Made by a program: the position numbers and the translations under genes. Positions 7,419 through 17,365 of a stretch of DNA of 33,588 nt are shown in pieces (position 1 is the stretch's first letter; every line of letters begins with the position of its first letter). Source of the DNA: Erysipelothrix sp. (GTDB lineage Bacteria > Bacillota_I > Bacilli_A > Erysipelotrichales > Erysipelotrichaceae); NCBI GenBank assembly GCA_012512805.1, contig JAAZDN010000004.1, forward strand, positions 1 to 33,588, read 5' to 3'. Below the pieces are notes generated by a model. It searched no databases. It saw nothing but the letters and a program-made list of their open reading frames with translations, and was not told where the DNA came from.

Positions 7419-8411
7419 ATGGCCACAATGCAACAAGTAGCAAAAAAAGCAAAAGTATCCATTGCAACCGTATCTCGGATACTAAATAATGATCGGACAT
7501 TAAACGTTCGTGAGGAAACACGTGCACTTGTATTTCAGGTTGCGAAAGAAATAGGCTACGAACTAAAACCTAAAAAAAGTATAAATAACTTTAGGATTGG
7601 TATCGTCCAATGGATTCCTAGCTATGAAGAAATTCATGATATATACTATCAAGCCATTCGGATGAGCATTGATACATACTGTATCGTAAATGACATTAGA
7701 GTAAAAAAATACTTCAAAGAGAATCTTGAGGATATTTTTCTGGATACAACTTTAAACGGTGTCATATGTATTGGGAAATTTTCAACCTCTCTAGCTGAGA
7801 AAATACACTTACACCATAAAAACGTTATTTTTGTGGACTCGAATCCCGACAGTAGTAAGTATGATGCTGTTGTCAGTGATTTAAAAGATGGTACACGCCA
7901 AGCAATGGATTATTTTGTCAGTAAAAATCATAAGCATATTGGATATATTGGTGGTCGTGAAGTATTAGAGACGAAAAGTGGTAAACAGTTTATTGACCCA
8001 CGTGAAAAAGAATATTTAAACTATATGATTGAACATCATTTAGAAAATGATCAAGCCTTCTATCTAGGCGAATTTACTGCGGAGTTTGGATACAGTGCAA
8101 TGCTAGAATTACTTAAGCTTAATGTTATTCCTACGGCAGTATTATGTGGGAATGACTCCATTGCAGTTGGAGCACTACGTGCACTCAATGAAACAAACAA
8201 TGCTGGGCTTATTTCAATCATTGGCTTTAATGATGTTCCAGATGCAAAGTTCTATTCTCCGCCCTTAACAACAGTTAATATTGACACACGTTCTATGGGA
8301 GAAATTGCGTGCGCAATGTTACTCTCAAAATTTTCCTTAAAGAATGGAACGAATGTGCGCGTAATGTGTAGCGTAAATTTAGTAATTAGAGATTCTGTAT
8401 ATCAAATATAA
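7419..8411 (+). CDS. LacI/GalR-family transcriptional regulator
   Basis: N-terminal HTH ATMQQVAKKAKVSIATVSRILNND and periplasmic-binding-protein-like sensor domain; adjacent to galK. Confidence 0.93.
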   Translation: MATMQQVAKKAKVSIATVSRILNNDRTLNVREETRALVFQVAKEIGYELKPKKSINNFRIGIVQWIPSYEEIHDIYYQAIRMSIDTYCIVNDIRVKKYFKENLEDIFLDTTLNGVICIGKFSTSLAEKIHLHHKNVIFVDSNPDSSKYDAVVSDLKDGTRQAMDYFVSKNHKHIGYIGGREVLETKSGKQFIDPREKEYLNYMIEHHLENDQAFYLGEFTAEFGYSAMLELLKLNVIPTAVLCGNDSIAVGALRALNETNNAGLISIIGFNDVPDAKFYSPPLTTVNIDTRSMGEIACAMLLSKFSLKNGTNVRVMCSVNLVIRDSVYQI

Positions 8412-8426
8412 AAAGGAGATCAAGAT

Positions 8427-9584
8427 ATGAATCTAAAACAAGTGTTTAATGAAGTATTTAATAGTGAAGTCTCAAATGAGTATTTTTCACCAGGACGCAT
8501 TAATCTAATTGGTGAGCATATTGATTATAGTGGTGGAGTTGTCTTACCCTGTGCAATTAGTATTGGTACTACGGTCTTAACAAGTGTACGACCTGATTTG
8601 AAACTTAAGTTTTATTCGCATAATATGCCAGATATCGGAATTATTGAAATTGACTTGAATGATTTAGAATTTAAAGAAGTGGATAATTGGACAAATTATC
8701 CAAAAGGGATTTTTAAATTACTAAAGGATCAAGGATATAATTTTGATCATGGTTTGAATATTTTATTTTCGGGCAATATTCCATATGGATCAGGTTTATC
8801 GAGCTCTGCATCAATATTAATGGCAACAGCATTTCTAGTGAATGATATTTATAATTTAAACATTGAACTCATTGATTTGGTTAAACTTACACGTAAAGTT
8901 GAAAACGAATATATTGGAGTAAGTACTGGGATTATGGATCAGTTTGCGATTGGCTTTGGTAAATATGCGCATGCAATTTTATTAAATACGAATAGTTTGG
9001 ACTATACATATCTTCCACTTGATTTAAAAGATAATGACATTGTTATTATGAATACTAATAAAAAACGAGGACTTGCTGATTCAGCATACAATGAACGTAA
9101 GGCATCGTGTGATCGTGCCCTTGAAATTTTACAAGAAGTATATCCAGTAGAATATTTATGTGATCTATCTCTCGATCAATTAATGGATCAAAAAGATCGC
9201 TTACAAGAGGGAGATCTTTATGATCGGGCCTATCATGCTATTGATGAAAACGAACGAACAAAAAAAGCGGCATCAGCACTTCAAAATGGTGATCTTGAAT
9301 TGTTTGGACACTATCTAAATGCAAGTCATGATTCACTACGTGATAAGTATGAAGTAACGGGATTTGAACTTGACACCTTACAAGATCGAGCGATAAGTAT
9401 TGATGGATGTCTAGGTGCTCGTGTAACAGGAGCGGGCTTTGGTGGCTGTGCCATTGCGATTGTTAAGCGTGATCAAGTAGAGCACTTTATTGAAGATGTC
9501 TCACAACATTATTTAGAAAAGGTTGGCTATGCAGCGGACTTCTATGTTGCCCAAACTGGAAATGGAACACATCGCGTAAATTAA
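8427..9584 (+). CDS. galK: galactokinase
   Basis: FSPGRINLIGEHIDYSGG (GHMP galactokinase signature), PYGSGLSSSASI, GARVTGAGFGGCAIAIV. Confidence 0.96.
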   Translation: MNLKQVFNEVFNSEVSNEYFSPGRINLIGEHIDYSGGVVLPCAISIGTTVLTSVRPDLKLKFYSHNMPDIGIIEIDLNDLEFKEVDNWTNYPKGIFKLLKDQGYNFDHGLNILFSGNIPYGSGLSSSASILMATAFLVNDIYNLNIELIDLVKLTRKVENEYIGVSTGIMDQFAIGFGKYAHAILLNTNSLDYTYLPLDLKDNDIVIMNTNKKRGLADSAYNERKASCDRALEILQEVYPVEYLCDLSLDQLMDQKDRLQEGDLYDRAYHAIDENERTKKAASALQNGDLELFGHYLNASHDSLRDKYEVTGFELDTLQDRAISIDGCLGARVTGAGFGGCAIAIVKRDQVEHFIEDVSQHYLEKVGYAADFYVAQTGNGTHRVN

Positions 9585-9587
9585 GAT

Positions 9588-9632
9588 TAAAAAAGAAGAA
9601 TTGCATGATTGATCATGTGGTTCTTCTTTTTA
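9588..9632. terminator. bidirectional terminator between convergent galK and galM
   Basis: AAAGAAGAATTGCATGAT-TG-ATCATGTGGTTCTTCTTT stem with A/T tracts on either side. Confidence 0.8.
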
Positions 9633-9637
9633 CTATA

Positions 9638-10639
9638 TTAATTTTTTGAAATGCGGAAAATCGTATACGTTGTAAATAACTCATCAGCTGCCTTAAGTGG
9701 TGACTTTAGCCAAGGCATGTTGACGCTGTTTGGAGCAAATTGTGTTTCAAAGGCTATTCCTCCATGCTTAGGATAGGAAATACCACCCTTACCTTTTAAT
9801 GGCTCAGGAAAGTGATTCGCTGTATAAACGTGCATTGAGTTTTGATCAGAAAGTATTTCAAGCGTAATATTTGTTTGATCACTATGTAAGCTCGCAAGTA
9901 AATGATTATCCTGATAATTAATAAGATAGTTATTATCAATACCCTGCGTTCTGATGATTTCAGCATAGTTTTGTTTAAGTTGTGTACCAAGATCGATAAC
10001 TCTTGTGAAATCATAGGGAGTATCTTTTACGTTTAAGATTTCCTTAGTAGGATAGTTATCCTTATTATTTGGCATATAATGATCTGCGTGAATAAAGAGT
10101 GTGTGATCATAAATTGTGGAATAATCGTGTCCATTTAAATTAAAATAACTATGGTTACATAAATTTATAATCGTATCCTGATCACTTACAGCTTCATAAG
10201 ATACTTTTAAATCATAGCCATTGAGTTCATAAATGACTTTTACAGATAAGTTTCCAGGAAATCCATCAGATAGACTTAAGATCCGTGTTGTTAAGATGAC
10301 TTTATTGTCTTCTTTATATCCATCAAAGAGTCGTTTTGCTAATCCGTTACTTCCAGAATGAAGGTTATTATTCCCATCATTTTTTTCTAATTGATATGTT
10401 TTATTTGCAATCGTAATTTCAGCATTTTCAATACGGTTCGCATTACGTCCAATGACAACACCATGGTTGCCTGGATTTGTAAAATAGTCCTTTAGATTGT
10501 CGTATCCCAAAACAATATCCAAAGGGTTCATCTCGTCTTTTACAATTAATTTAAAGATGGCAGCTCCTATGCTACCAATTTCTACGTGTAAAAATTCATT
10601 TTCTAGCGTAAATATTTGAATATCTGATATTTTTTTCAT
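9638..10639 (-). CDS. galM: aldose 1-epimerase (galactose mutarotase)
   Basis: GRNANRIENA, NLCNHSYFNLNGH, AFETQFAPNSVN motifs. Confidence 0.94.
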   Translation of the reverse strand: MKKISDIQIFTLENEFLHVEIGSIGAAIFKLIVKDEMNPLDIVLGYDNLKDYFTNPGNHGVVIGRNANRIENAEITIANKTYQLEKNDGNNNLHSGSNGLAKRLFDGYKEDNKVILTTRILSLSDGFPGNLSVKVIYELNGYDLKVSYEAVSDQDTIINLCNHSYFNLNGHDYSTIYDHTLFIHADHYMPNNKDNYPTKEILNVKDTPYDFTRVIDLGTQLKQNYAEIIRTQGIDNNYLINYQDNHLLASLHSDQTNITLEILSDQNSMHVYTANHFPEPLKGKGGISYPKHGGIAFETQFAPNSVNMPWLKSPLKAADELFTTYTIFRISKN

Positions 10640-10690
10640 CGGTTACACCTCACTACTATTATACGCTATTTTAGCCAATTAGCGCTACCT

Positions 10691-10704
10691 AATAAGCGTT
10701 TACA
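10691..10704 (-). promoter_or_regulatory. cre-like / LacI-family operator candidate upstream of galM
   Basis: minus-strand TGTAAACGCTTATT, close to cre consensus TGWAANCGNTNWCA with mismatches at the 3' end. Confidence 0.4.
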
Positions 10705-10802
10705 ACAGTGAGTTAGCAAAGACTAACTCATAAGTCAATCAATAATGCAAATAAAATGCTCAATATTTCACAATTTTTCTTTTATTAATGCATTTAATAC
10801 AG

Positions 10803-10808
10803 TATAAT
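10803..10808 (+). promoter_or_regulatory. -10 element of nifJ promoter
   Basis: AGTATAATGG, 28 nt before ATG. Confidence 0.5.
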
Positions 10809-10835
10809 GGACTATATATACTTAGGAGGTTTATA

Positions 10836-13800
10836 ATGACAAGAAAATTTATGTCTATGGATGGAAATACAGCCGCAGCACATGTTGCATATATGTTTAC
10901 TGACGTTGCTGGAATTTATCCAATTACGCCATCATCAACGATGGCAGAACTTGTTGATGAGTGGGCATCACAAGGTCGCAGAAATATCTTTGAATCTGTT
11001 GTTAATGTTGTTCAATTACAATCTGAAGCAGGAGCAGCAGGAACAGTTCATGGTGCTTTACAAGCTGGAACCTTAGCGACTACTTTTACGGCATCTCAAG
11101 GATTACTCTTGATGATTCCAAATATCTACAAATGGGTTGGTGAAATGTTACCAGCTGTACTTCACGTTTCTGCACGTTCTATCGCAACACGCGCGCTTTC
11201 TATCTTTGGTGATCACCAAGATATTTATGCAGTACGTCAAACGGGAGTTACAATGTTATCTTCTCATTCAGTACAAGAAGCAATGGACTTAGCAGGAATT
11301 GCACACTTAACTGCAATTAAAGCATCCGTTCCAGTCTTACATTTCTTTGATGGATTTAGAACATCACATGAAATTCAAAAGATTGAAGTGTTAGAAAAAG
11401 AAGATCTTCTACCATTACTTGATCAAGATAAAGTGCGTCATTTCCGTGATCGTGCATTAAATCCACATGGAAATGCAGTCACGCGTGGTGGGGCTGAAAA
11501 TGATGATATTTACTTCCAAGGACGCGAAGCACAAAATACTCATTATAATCAAGTTGAAGATATCGTTGCGGATTATATGCAAGAAATTTCAAAAATTACA
11601 GGACGTAACTATGCACCATTTACGTATTATGGAGCAGAAGATGCAACACGTATTATTGTTGCGATGGGCTCTGTTACAGAAACAATTCATGAAGTTGTCG
11701 ATGACTTAAACGCTAAGGGTGAAAAAGTTGGGATGATTAAAGTTCATTTATACCGTCCATTCTCAGCGAAGTATCTTAAGGCAGTATTACCTGAAAGTGT
11801 AACTCAGGTTGCGGTTTTAGATCGTACAAAAGAACAAGGATCACACGAACCCCTTTATCTTGACGTTGTTGCGGAATTATCTGGATATCAAAATGTTAAG
11901 AAAATTGTTGGTGGACGTTATGGTTTATCTTCAAAAGATACACAACCACGTGATATTAAAGCAGTATTTGATCACCTTCTAAAAGAAGATGCACATACTG
12001 GATTTACAATTAGTATTGTAGATGATGTCTCTAATTTATCACTACCAAGTGATAAGGAATATGATGTTGCACATAATTATACATCATGCTTATTCTATGG
12101 TTTAGGATCTGATGGAACTGTCTCAGCAAATAAAAACTCAATTAAGATCATCGGGGATCATACGGATCTTTATTCACAAGCATACTTTGCATATGATAGT
12201 AAAAAAGCGGGTGGGGCAACACGTTCTCACTTACGTTTTGGTGATGATATTATTCGTTCAACATATTATGTTGATCAGGCAGACTTTATTTCTTGCTCAC
12301 ACGATGCCTATCTTCTAAAATATGATATGGTTAAACAATTAAAACCAGGTGGAACCTTCTTATTAAGTACTACTTTTGCACCTGAAGAAATTGAAATGCG
12401 TTTACCAAATAAATTTAAGAAACAATTAGCTGATAAAAATGCGAAATTATTCATTATTAATGCAACTGAACTTGCTGAAGGTATTGGCATGGGACGTCGT
12501 ACAAACACGATTCTACAATCAAGCTTCTTTGCTTTAAATGAAGACATTATGCCATATAAGGATGCTCTAACATATATGAAGGAAGCTGCAACAAAGACCT
12601 ACAGTTCTAAAGGTCAAGAGATCGTTGATGCGAACCATCGCGCAATTGACTTAGGAAAAGAAGGATTAGTTGAAGTTGAAGTTAAAGCAGAATGGCAAGA
12701 CCTTGTTGTCGTGAAGCCAAAGGCTACTGGTGATGACTACTTTGATAACTTTGTTACTGAAATCAATAATCTTAATGGTTATGAATTACCAGTTTCAGCG
12801 TTTATGAACAATGATGTTCTTGATGGATCACTACGTAATAACGTATCCTTTGATGAACACCGTCAAATTGCGACACAGGTTCCAAAATGGATTCCTGAAA
12901 ACTGTATTCAATGTGGATTCTGTTCATTCGTATGTCCACATGCTACAATTAGAACCTTCTTATTAACGAAGGAAGAATTGGATAATGCTCCTCAAGAATT
13001 TGTAGAAACATTAAAACCAATGGGACCTAACTTAGAAGATCTTTATTACCGAGTTCAAGTATCACCTGATAACTGTGTTGGATGTTCACTCTGTGCAACA
13101 GAATGTCCAGGTAAGGGTGGTAAGAAAGCCTTAGTGATGGTTGATGTGAACGAACAAATGCATGAAGCACCACTTGCGAACTACTTATATAAAGAAACTG
13201 AATATAAATCTGATAAATTCAGTACAGATACAATTAAAGGAACACAATTCCTTAAACCATACTTTGAAGTCAGTGCAGCATGTGCTGGATGTGGAGAAAC
13301 ACCGTACTATCGTTTAGCGTCACAATTATTCGGTCGTGATATGCTTATTGCGAATGCAACAGGTTGTTCATCTATTTATTGTGGATCAACGCCATCATCA
13401 GTCTTTATTAAAGATGAAAATGATGAAGGTATTGCATGGGCAAACTCATTATTTGAAGATAATGCTGAATTTGGATTTGGTATGCAAGTTGCTCAAGAAG
13501 TTAAGTCAACACGCATTGTATCAATATTAGAAGATGCAAGAGCAGAAGTAGAACCTGAACTTGCGGACATTATTGACAAGTACTTAGCGGTTAAGGGTGA
13601 TCGTATTGAAGAACGCTTCTTAGTTAAAGATTTAATTTCATTAACTGAAGCGAGTTCATCTGAAAAAGTGAAAGAAATTCTTGAATTTGAAAATGACCTT
13701 ATCTCTAAATCAGTATGGATTATTGGTGGAGATGGTTGGTCATATGATATTGGATATGGTGGATTAGACCATGTTCTTGCGAACCGACTTAATGTCAATG

Positions 13801-14345
13801 TTTTAATTCTTGATACTGAAGTATACTCTAATACGGGTGGTCAATCTTCTAAATCATCTGCAGCAGCATCAATTGCGAAATTTGCGGCAGCTGGTAAGGA
13901 TGTAGCGAAGAAGGATATTGGACAAATTATGATGACCTATGGTCATGTGTATGTGGCTTCTATTTCAATGGGAGCAAACCGTATGCAAACGATTAAGGCA
14001 CTTAAAGAAGCAGAAGCTTATGATGGTCCATCATTAATTGTTGCATATTCACCATGTGTTGAACACGGAATCAAAGGTGGACTTGCAAATCATCAACAAC
14101 GTCAAAAAGATGCAGTATCATCAGGATACTGGACACTTTACCGTTATAATCCTGAATTAGATCAACCATTAACAATTGACTCTAAGGCTCCGGACTTTGA
14201 TACATACCAAGATTTCTTACTTGAAGAACGTCGCTATTCAGCATTAACAACAGTCAATCCTGATCACGCACAAGACTTATTTGCGAAATCAAGACTGGAT
14301 GCAGAAGCTCGATACAATCGTTTGAAACATCTTGCAGAATACTAA
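10836..14345 (+). CDS. nifJ: pyruvate:ferredoxin (flavodoxin) oxidoreductase, single-chain
   Basis: TDVAGIYPITPSSTMAE, two 4Fe-4S motifs (CIQCGFCSFVCP; CVGCSLCATECP), TPP domain GGDGWSYDIGYGGLDHV, DTEVYSNTGGQSSKS. ATG 10836 follows RBS AGGAGG. Confidence 0.97.
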   Translation: MTRKFMSMDGNTAAAHVAYMFTDVAGIYPITPSSTMAELVDEWASQGRRNIFESVVNVVQLQSEAGAAGTVHGALQAGTLATTFTASQGLLLMIPNIYKWVGEMLPAVLHVSARSIATRALSIFGDHQDIYAVRQTGVTMLSSHSVQEAMDLAGIAHLTAIKASVPVLHFFDGFRTSHEIQKIEVLEKEDLLPLLDQDKVRHFRDRALNPHGNAVTRGGAENDDIYFQGREAQNTHYNQVEDIVADYMQEISKITGRNYAPFTYYGAEDATRIIVAMGSVTETIHEVVDDLNAKGEKVGMIKVHLYRPFSAKYLKAVLPESVTQVAVLDRTKEQGSHEPLYLDVVAELSGYQNVKKIVGGRYGLSSKDTQPRDIKAVFDHLLKEDAHTGFTISIVDDVSNLSLPSDKEYDVAHNYTSCLFYGLGSDGTVSANKNSIKIIGDHTDLYSQAYFAYDSKKAGGATRSHLRFGDDIIRSTYYVDQADFISCSHDAYLLKYDMVKQLKPGGTFLLSTTFAPEEIEMRLPNKFKKQLADKNAKLFIINATELAEGIGMGRRTNTILQSSFFALNEDIMPYKDALTYMKEAATKTYSSKGQEIVDANHRAIDLGKEGLVEVEVKAEWQDLVVVKPKATGDDYFDNFVTEINNLNGYELPVSAFMNNDVLDGSLRNNVSFDEHRQIATQVPKWIPENCIQCGFCSFVCPHATIRTFLLTKEELDNAPQEFVETLKPMGPNLEDLYYRVQVSPDNCVGCSLCATECPGKGGKKALVMVDVNEQMHEAPLANYLYKETEYKSDKFSTDTIKGTQFLKPYFEVSAACAGCGETPYYRLASQLFGRDMLIANATGCSSIYCGSTPSSVFIKDENDEGIAWANSLFEDNAEFGFGMQVAQEVKSTRIVSILEDARAEVEPELADIIDKYLAVKGDRIEERFLVKDLISLTEASSSEKVKEILEFENDLISKSVWIIGGDGWSYDIGYGGLDHVLANRLNVNVLILDTEVYSNTGGQSSKSSAAASIAKFAAAGKDVAKKDIGQIMMTYGHVYVASISMGANRMQTIKALKEAEAYDGPSLIVAYSPCVEHGIKGGLANHQQRQKDAVSSGYWTLYRYNPELDQPLTIDSKAPDFDTYQDFLLEERRYSALTTVNPDHAQDLFAKSRLDAEARYNRLKHLAEY

Positions 14346-14349
14346 GCAG

Positions 14350-14377
14350 AACTACACTAGAAATAGTGTAGTTTTTC
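14350..14377 (+). terminator. intrinsic terminator of nifJ
   Basis: AACTACACTA-GAAA-TAGTGTAGTT-TTTC. Confidence 0.9.
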
Positions 14378-14444
14378 TTTTTAAGTTTGTAAAAAAATGG
14401 TTTTTTAAATATAATATAAGGTAAGAAATGAAAAGAGGTTGTAT

Positions 14445-15644
14445 ATGCGAGTAGGAATATTTACTGAAACATTTACACCGGATATTAACGGTGTTGTAAC
14501 TTCAGTTGTAGCTTTAAAAAAGGCATTAGAAAATCATGGTCACGAGGTATATATTGTTACCAATCATTCAAATGTAATTAAAACGGTTTATGAAGTTGAG
14601 GATCGTATTTTAAGACTACCTGGTGTTAAACTCGGATTTTTATATGGCTACAACGTGAGCAGTCCGATTCAAATTCAAGCAACAAAATTAATTAAAAGTT
14701 GGGATTTAGATATTATTCATATTCAGCAAGAATTTGGTATTGGAACATACGGCCGCTATTTAGCATCTCGCTGGGAGATACCACTTTTAAACACGTATCA
14801 TACAACATATGAAGACTATACTCATTATGTAAATCCATTGGATGTAGAATTTATTAGTAGTTTTTCAAAAAAAGTGATTGAACTGTATAGTAAGTCATTT
14901 ACAAAACGGAGTAATATTATTATTACGCCAAGTCAAAAGACTAAAGACATGTTAGTTGGATACAAGATTGATAAGGTTATTAATGTCATTCCAACAGGAC
15001 TAGATCTAGAAAGTTTTTCTCGTCAAAATATGAATCCAGAAATCGTGAATTCAATTAGAGAAAAACATGGAATTAGTAAGGATGACATTTTATTTACATA
15101 CGTAGGGCGTATTGCCCAAGAGAAGAGTATTGATATGATCATTGATGCTTTTGAACTTTTAAATGAAGAAGATACAAAGGCACGTCTTCTCATCGTTGGT
15201 GGCGGTCCTGATTTAGAAATGTTAAGAAAAGATGTAGAAAACCGAAACCTCACACACATTGTTCAATTTGAGGGACAAGTAAGCAGTGATCAAGTAGCGC
15301 ATTACTATCATACTGCTCAAGCCTTCATTAGTGCCTCAACATCAGAAACGCAAGGATTAACGTATATCGAAGCATTGGCCTCAGGTATTCCAATTTTTGC
15401 ACGCAAAGATGAGGTCTTAGATCACATCGTACGCGATCGAGAAAATGGCTTCTACTTTGATGATAGTAAGCACCTTGCAGAAGTAATTACACAATATATA
15501 AGTCAGCCAGAACGTCATGCAGCGATAGGTGAGAAAGCACTCGAAACAAGTCAAGTGTATAGTTTGGATAACTATTATGACAACATCATAAAGACATATC
15601 GTGAAGCCATAGAAATTGAAGAATATGAAAATAGTATCGATTAA
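14445..15644 (+). CDS. GT4-family glycosyltransferase (diacylglycerol glucosyltransferase-like)
   Basis: RVGIFTETFTPDINGVVTSV, TYHTTYEDYTHYV, STSETQGLTYIEALASGIPI; RBS AAAAGAGG before ATG 14445. Confidence 0.92.
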   Translation: MRVGIFTETFTPDINGVVTSVVALKKALENHGHEVYIVTNHSNVIKTVYEVEDRILRLPGVKLGFLYGYNVSSPIQIQATKLIKSWDLDIIHIQQEFGIGTYGRYLASRWEIPLLNTYHTTYEDYTHYVNPLDVEFISSFSKKVIELYSKSFTKRSNIIITPSQKTKDMLVGYKIDKVINVIPTGLDLESFSRQNMNPEIVNSIREKHGISKDDILFTYVGRIAQEKSIDMIIDAFELLNEEDTKARLLIVGGGPDLEMLRKDVENRNLTHIVQFEGQVSSDQVAHYYHTAQAFISASTSETQGLTYIEALASGIPIFARKDEVLDHIVRDRENGFYFDDSKHLAEVITQYISQPERHAAIGEKALETSQVYSLDNYYDNIIKTYREAIEIEEYENSID

Positions 15645-16416
15645 AGTTACACATAACTTTGTAGAGATCACACTTGATGATGGTGAAAAATATAAGGTCT
15701 CAGAAGACTTTTACTATGATGAAAAAATCAAGGCAAACTTAGAATTGACTCATGAAAAGCTAAGACAAATTATTGAGGCTGCGAATTATCATGCAGCATA
15801 TTTAAAAATATTGAACAAATTAAAGTATCGGGATTACAGTGAATATGAACTGCGTACGTATTCCAATGATAATTTTAGTTTAACACCAAGTGAATTGGAT
15901 TCGATCTTTGAGAAGCTGAAACGCTATGACTTTATTAATGATGAGCGTTATGTGAAATATCAAATTGAAAAACTTCAAAGTAAGAGTTATGGATATCATT
16001 GGATTCTACAACAATTAAAAAATGTAAGAATTGATACCATACTCATTGAAACGTATTTAGAAAATAATTTTGATGAGGAAGTTGCACGAGCACACGCAAT
16101 CAGTAAAAAAATAGTAAAGACAATAAAAAATAAAAGTGAACTTGAACTTAAAAACTCACTGAAGTCTAAATTGATGACAAGAGGTTATAGTAGTGCTACA
16201 GTACAGGCAGTAGTAAGCGATCTGGATGTTGTCGTTGATGATGATTTAGAACGCCTTAACGCAACGAAGGAAGCGACTAAGGTAATGCGCCGTTTAGGTC
16301 GGAAACACCAAGGTAAAGAGTTAAAAATGCGATTGAGACAACACTTGTATGCAAAAGGGTACAAGGATCAAATAATTAGAGACACAATAGAAGAAATGGA
16401 GTATGAAAATGAGTAA
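15625..16416 (+). CDS. recX: recombination regulator RecX
   Basis: RDYSEYELRTYSNDN...LKRYDFINDERYVKYQIEKLQSKSYGYHWILQQL...LRRKG-like helical repeats; overlaps the upstream gene end. Confidence 0.85.
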   Translation: MKIVSIKVTHNFVEITLDDGEKYKVSEDFYYDEKIKANLELTHEKLRQIIEAANYHAAYLKILNKLKYRDYSEYELRTYSNDNFSLTPSELDSIFEKLKRYDFINDERYVKYQIEKLQSKSYGYHWILQQLKNVRIDTILIETYLENNFDEEVARAHAISKKIVKTIKNKSELELKNSLKSKLMTRGYSSATVQAVVSDLDVVVDDDLERLNATKEATKVMRRLGRKHQGKELKMRLRQHLYAKGYKDQIIRDTIEEMEYENE

Positions 16417-17350
16417 AGTATATATTAAAGAGTTTAGTGAAGGAATAAGAATTGATGAAACATTATTAGTGACTAACGTTTCACGCGGGCTAACAAATGC
16501 TGGAGCAACATATTTAAATGTAGAGTTTCAAGATAAGAGCGGCATAATTGACGCAAAGATTTGGGATGCTAATGAAGAGATCATTGAAATTGTTCAAGTC
16601 GGAAATGTTATAAAAGTAATGGGTGATGTTTTACTGTATCGTGGTAATTTACAATTACGTATTAATCGTGTCTATGCTTTAGAGGCAAATGAATATGATA
16701 TTACGGACTTCTTAAAAGCATCTCCAGTTGATCGTAGTCAGTTAGAAGAAGAAATTATGGGCTACATCGAACAAATTGATAATGAAATCTTACATACACT
16801 AACACTTAAAATTGTTCGTGATCATTTAGAAGAATACTTTACGTATCCTGCAGCATCACGCATTCATCATGAATTTGTTGGAGGTTTAGCAACACATGTT
16901 TTAGGGATGTTAAAAATTGCGGATACACTCACGCATCTCTACCCCTTTGTAAATAAGAGTTTACTGTATAGTGGAATTATACTTCATGACTTTGGGAAAA
17001 CAAAAGAATTATCAGGACCAATTTTAACGAAGTATACAACAGAAGGAAAACTATTGGGCCATATTTCACTCATGCAAGCTGACTTATTAGTCTTTGCAAG
17101 AGAACTTGGTGTCCAAGATAGTGAAGAAGTCATGCTCTTAAGACATTTAATTCTCTCACATCATGGAGAATATGAATATGGATCACCAGTCTTGCCTCTT
17201 GTTGTCGAAGCAGAACTATTAACCTTCATTGATAACTTAGATGCCCGTATTAATATGTTAGATAAGGCGATGGATACAATTGAGGTTGGGGAATTTACAA
17301 GCCGTATTTTTTCACTAGAGAATAGAGCGTTCTATAAGCATAATATTTAA
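16409..17350 (+). CDS. yhaM: 3'-5' exoribonuclease YhaM-like, OB fold plus HD domain
   Basis: N-terminal OB-fold (FQDKSGIIDAKIWDANEE), HD domain (HHEFVGGLATHVLGMLKIAD, SGIILHDFGKTKEL). Confidence 0.88.
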   Translation: MSKVYIKEFSEGIRIDETLLVTNVSRGLTNAGATYLNVEFQDKSGIIDAKIWDANEEIIEIVQVGNVIKVMGDVLLYRGNLQLRINRVYALEANEYDITDFLKASPVDRSQLEEEIMGYIEQIDNEILHTLTLKIVRDHLEEYFTYPAASRIHHEFVGGLATHVLGMLKIADTLTHLYPFVNKSLLYSGIILHDFGKTKELSGPILTKYTTEGKLLGHISLMQADLLVFARELGVQDSEEVMLLRHLILSHHGEYEYGSPVLPLVVEAELLTFIDNLDARINMLDKAMDTIEVGEFTSRIFSLENRAFYKHNI

Positions 17351-17365
17351 TAAGAAGGGAAAACT

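Noticed and set aside
13493-13798. Minus-strand 101-aa ORF and other internal nifJ ORFs
   Set aside because: Wholly inside the long conserved nifJ reading frame
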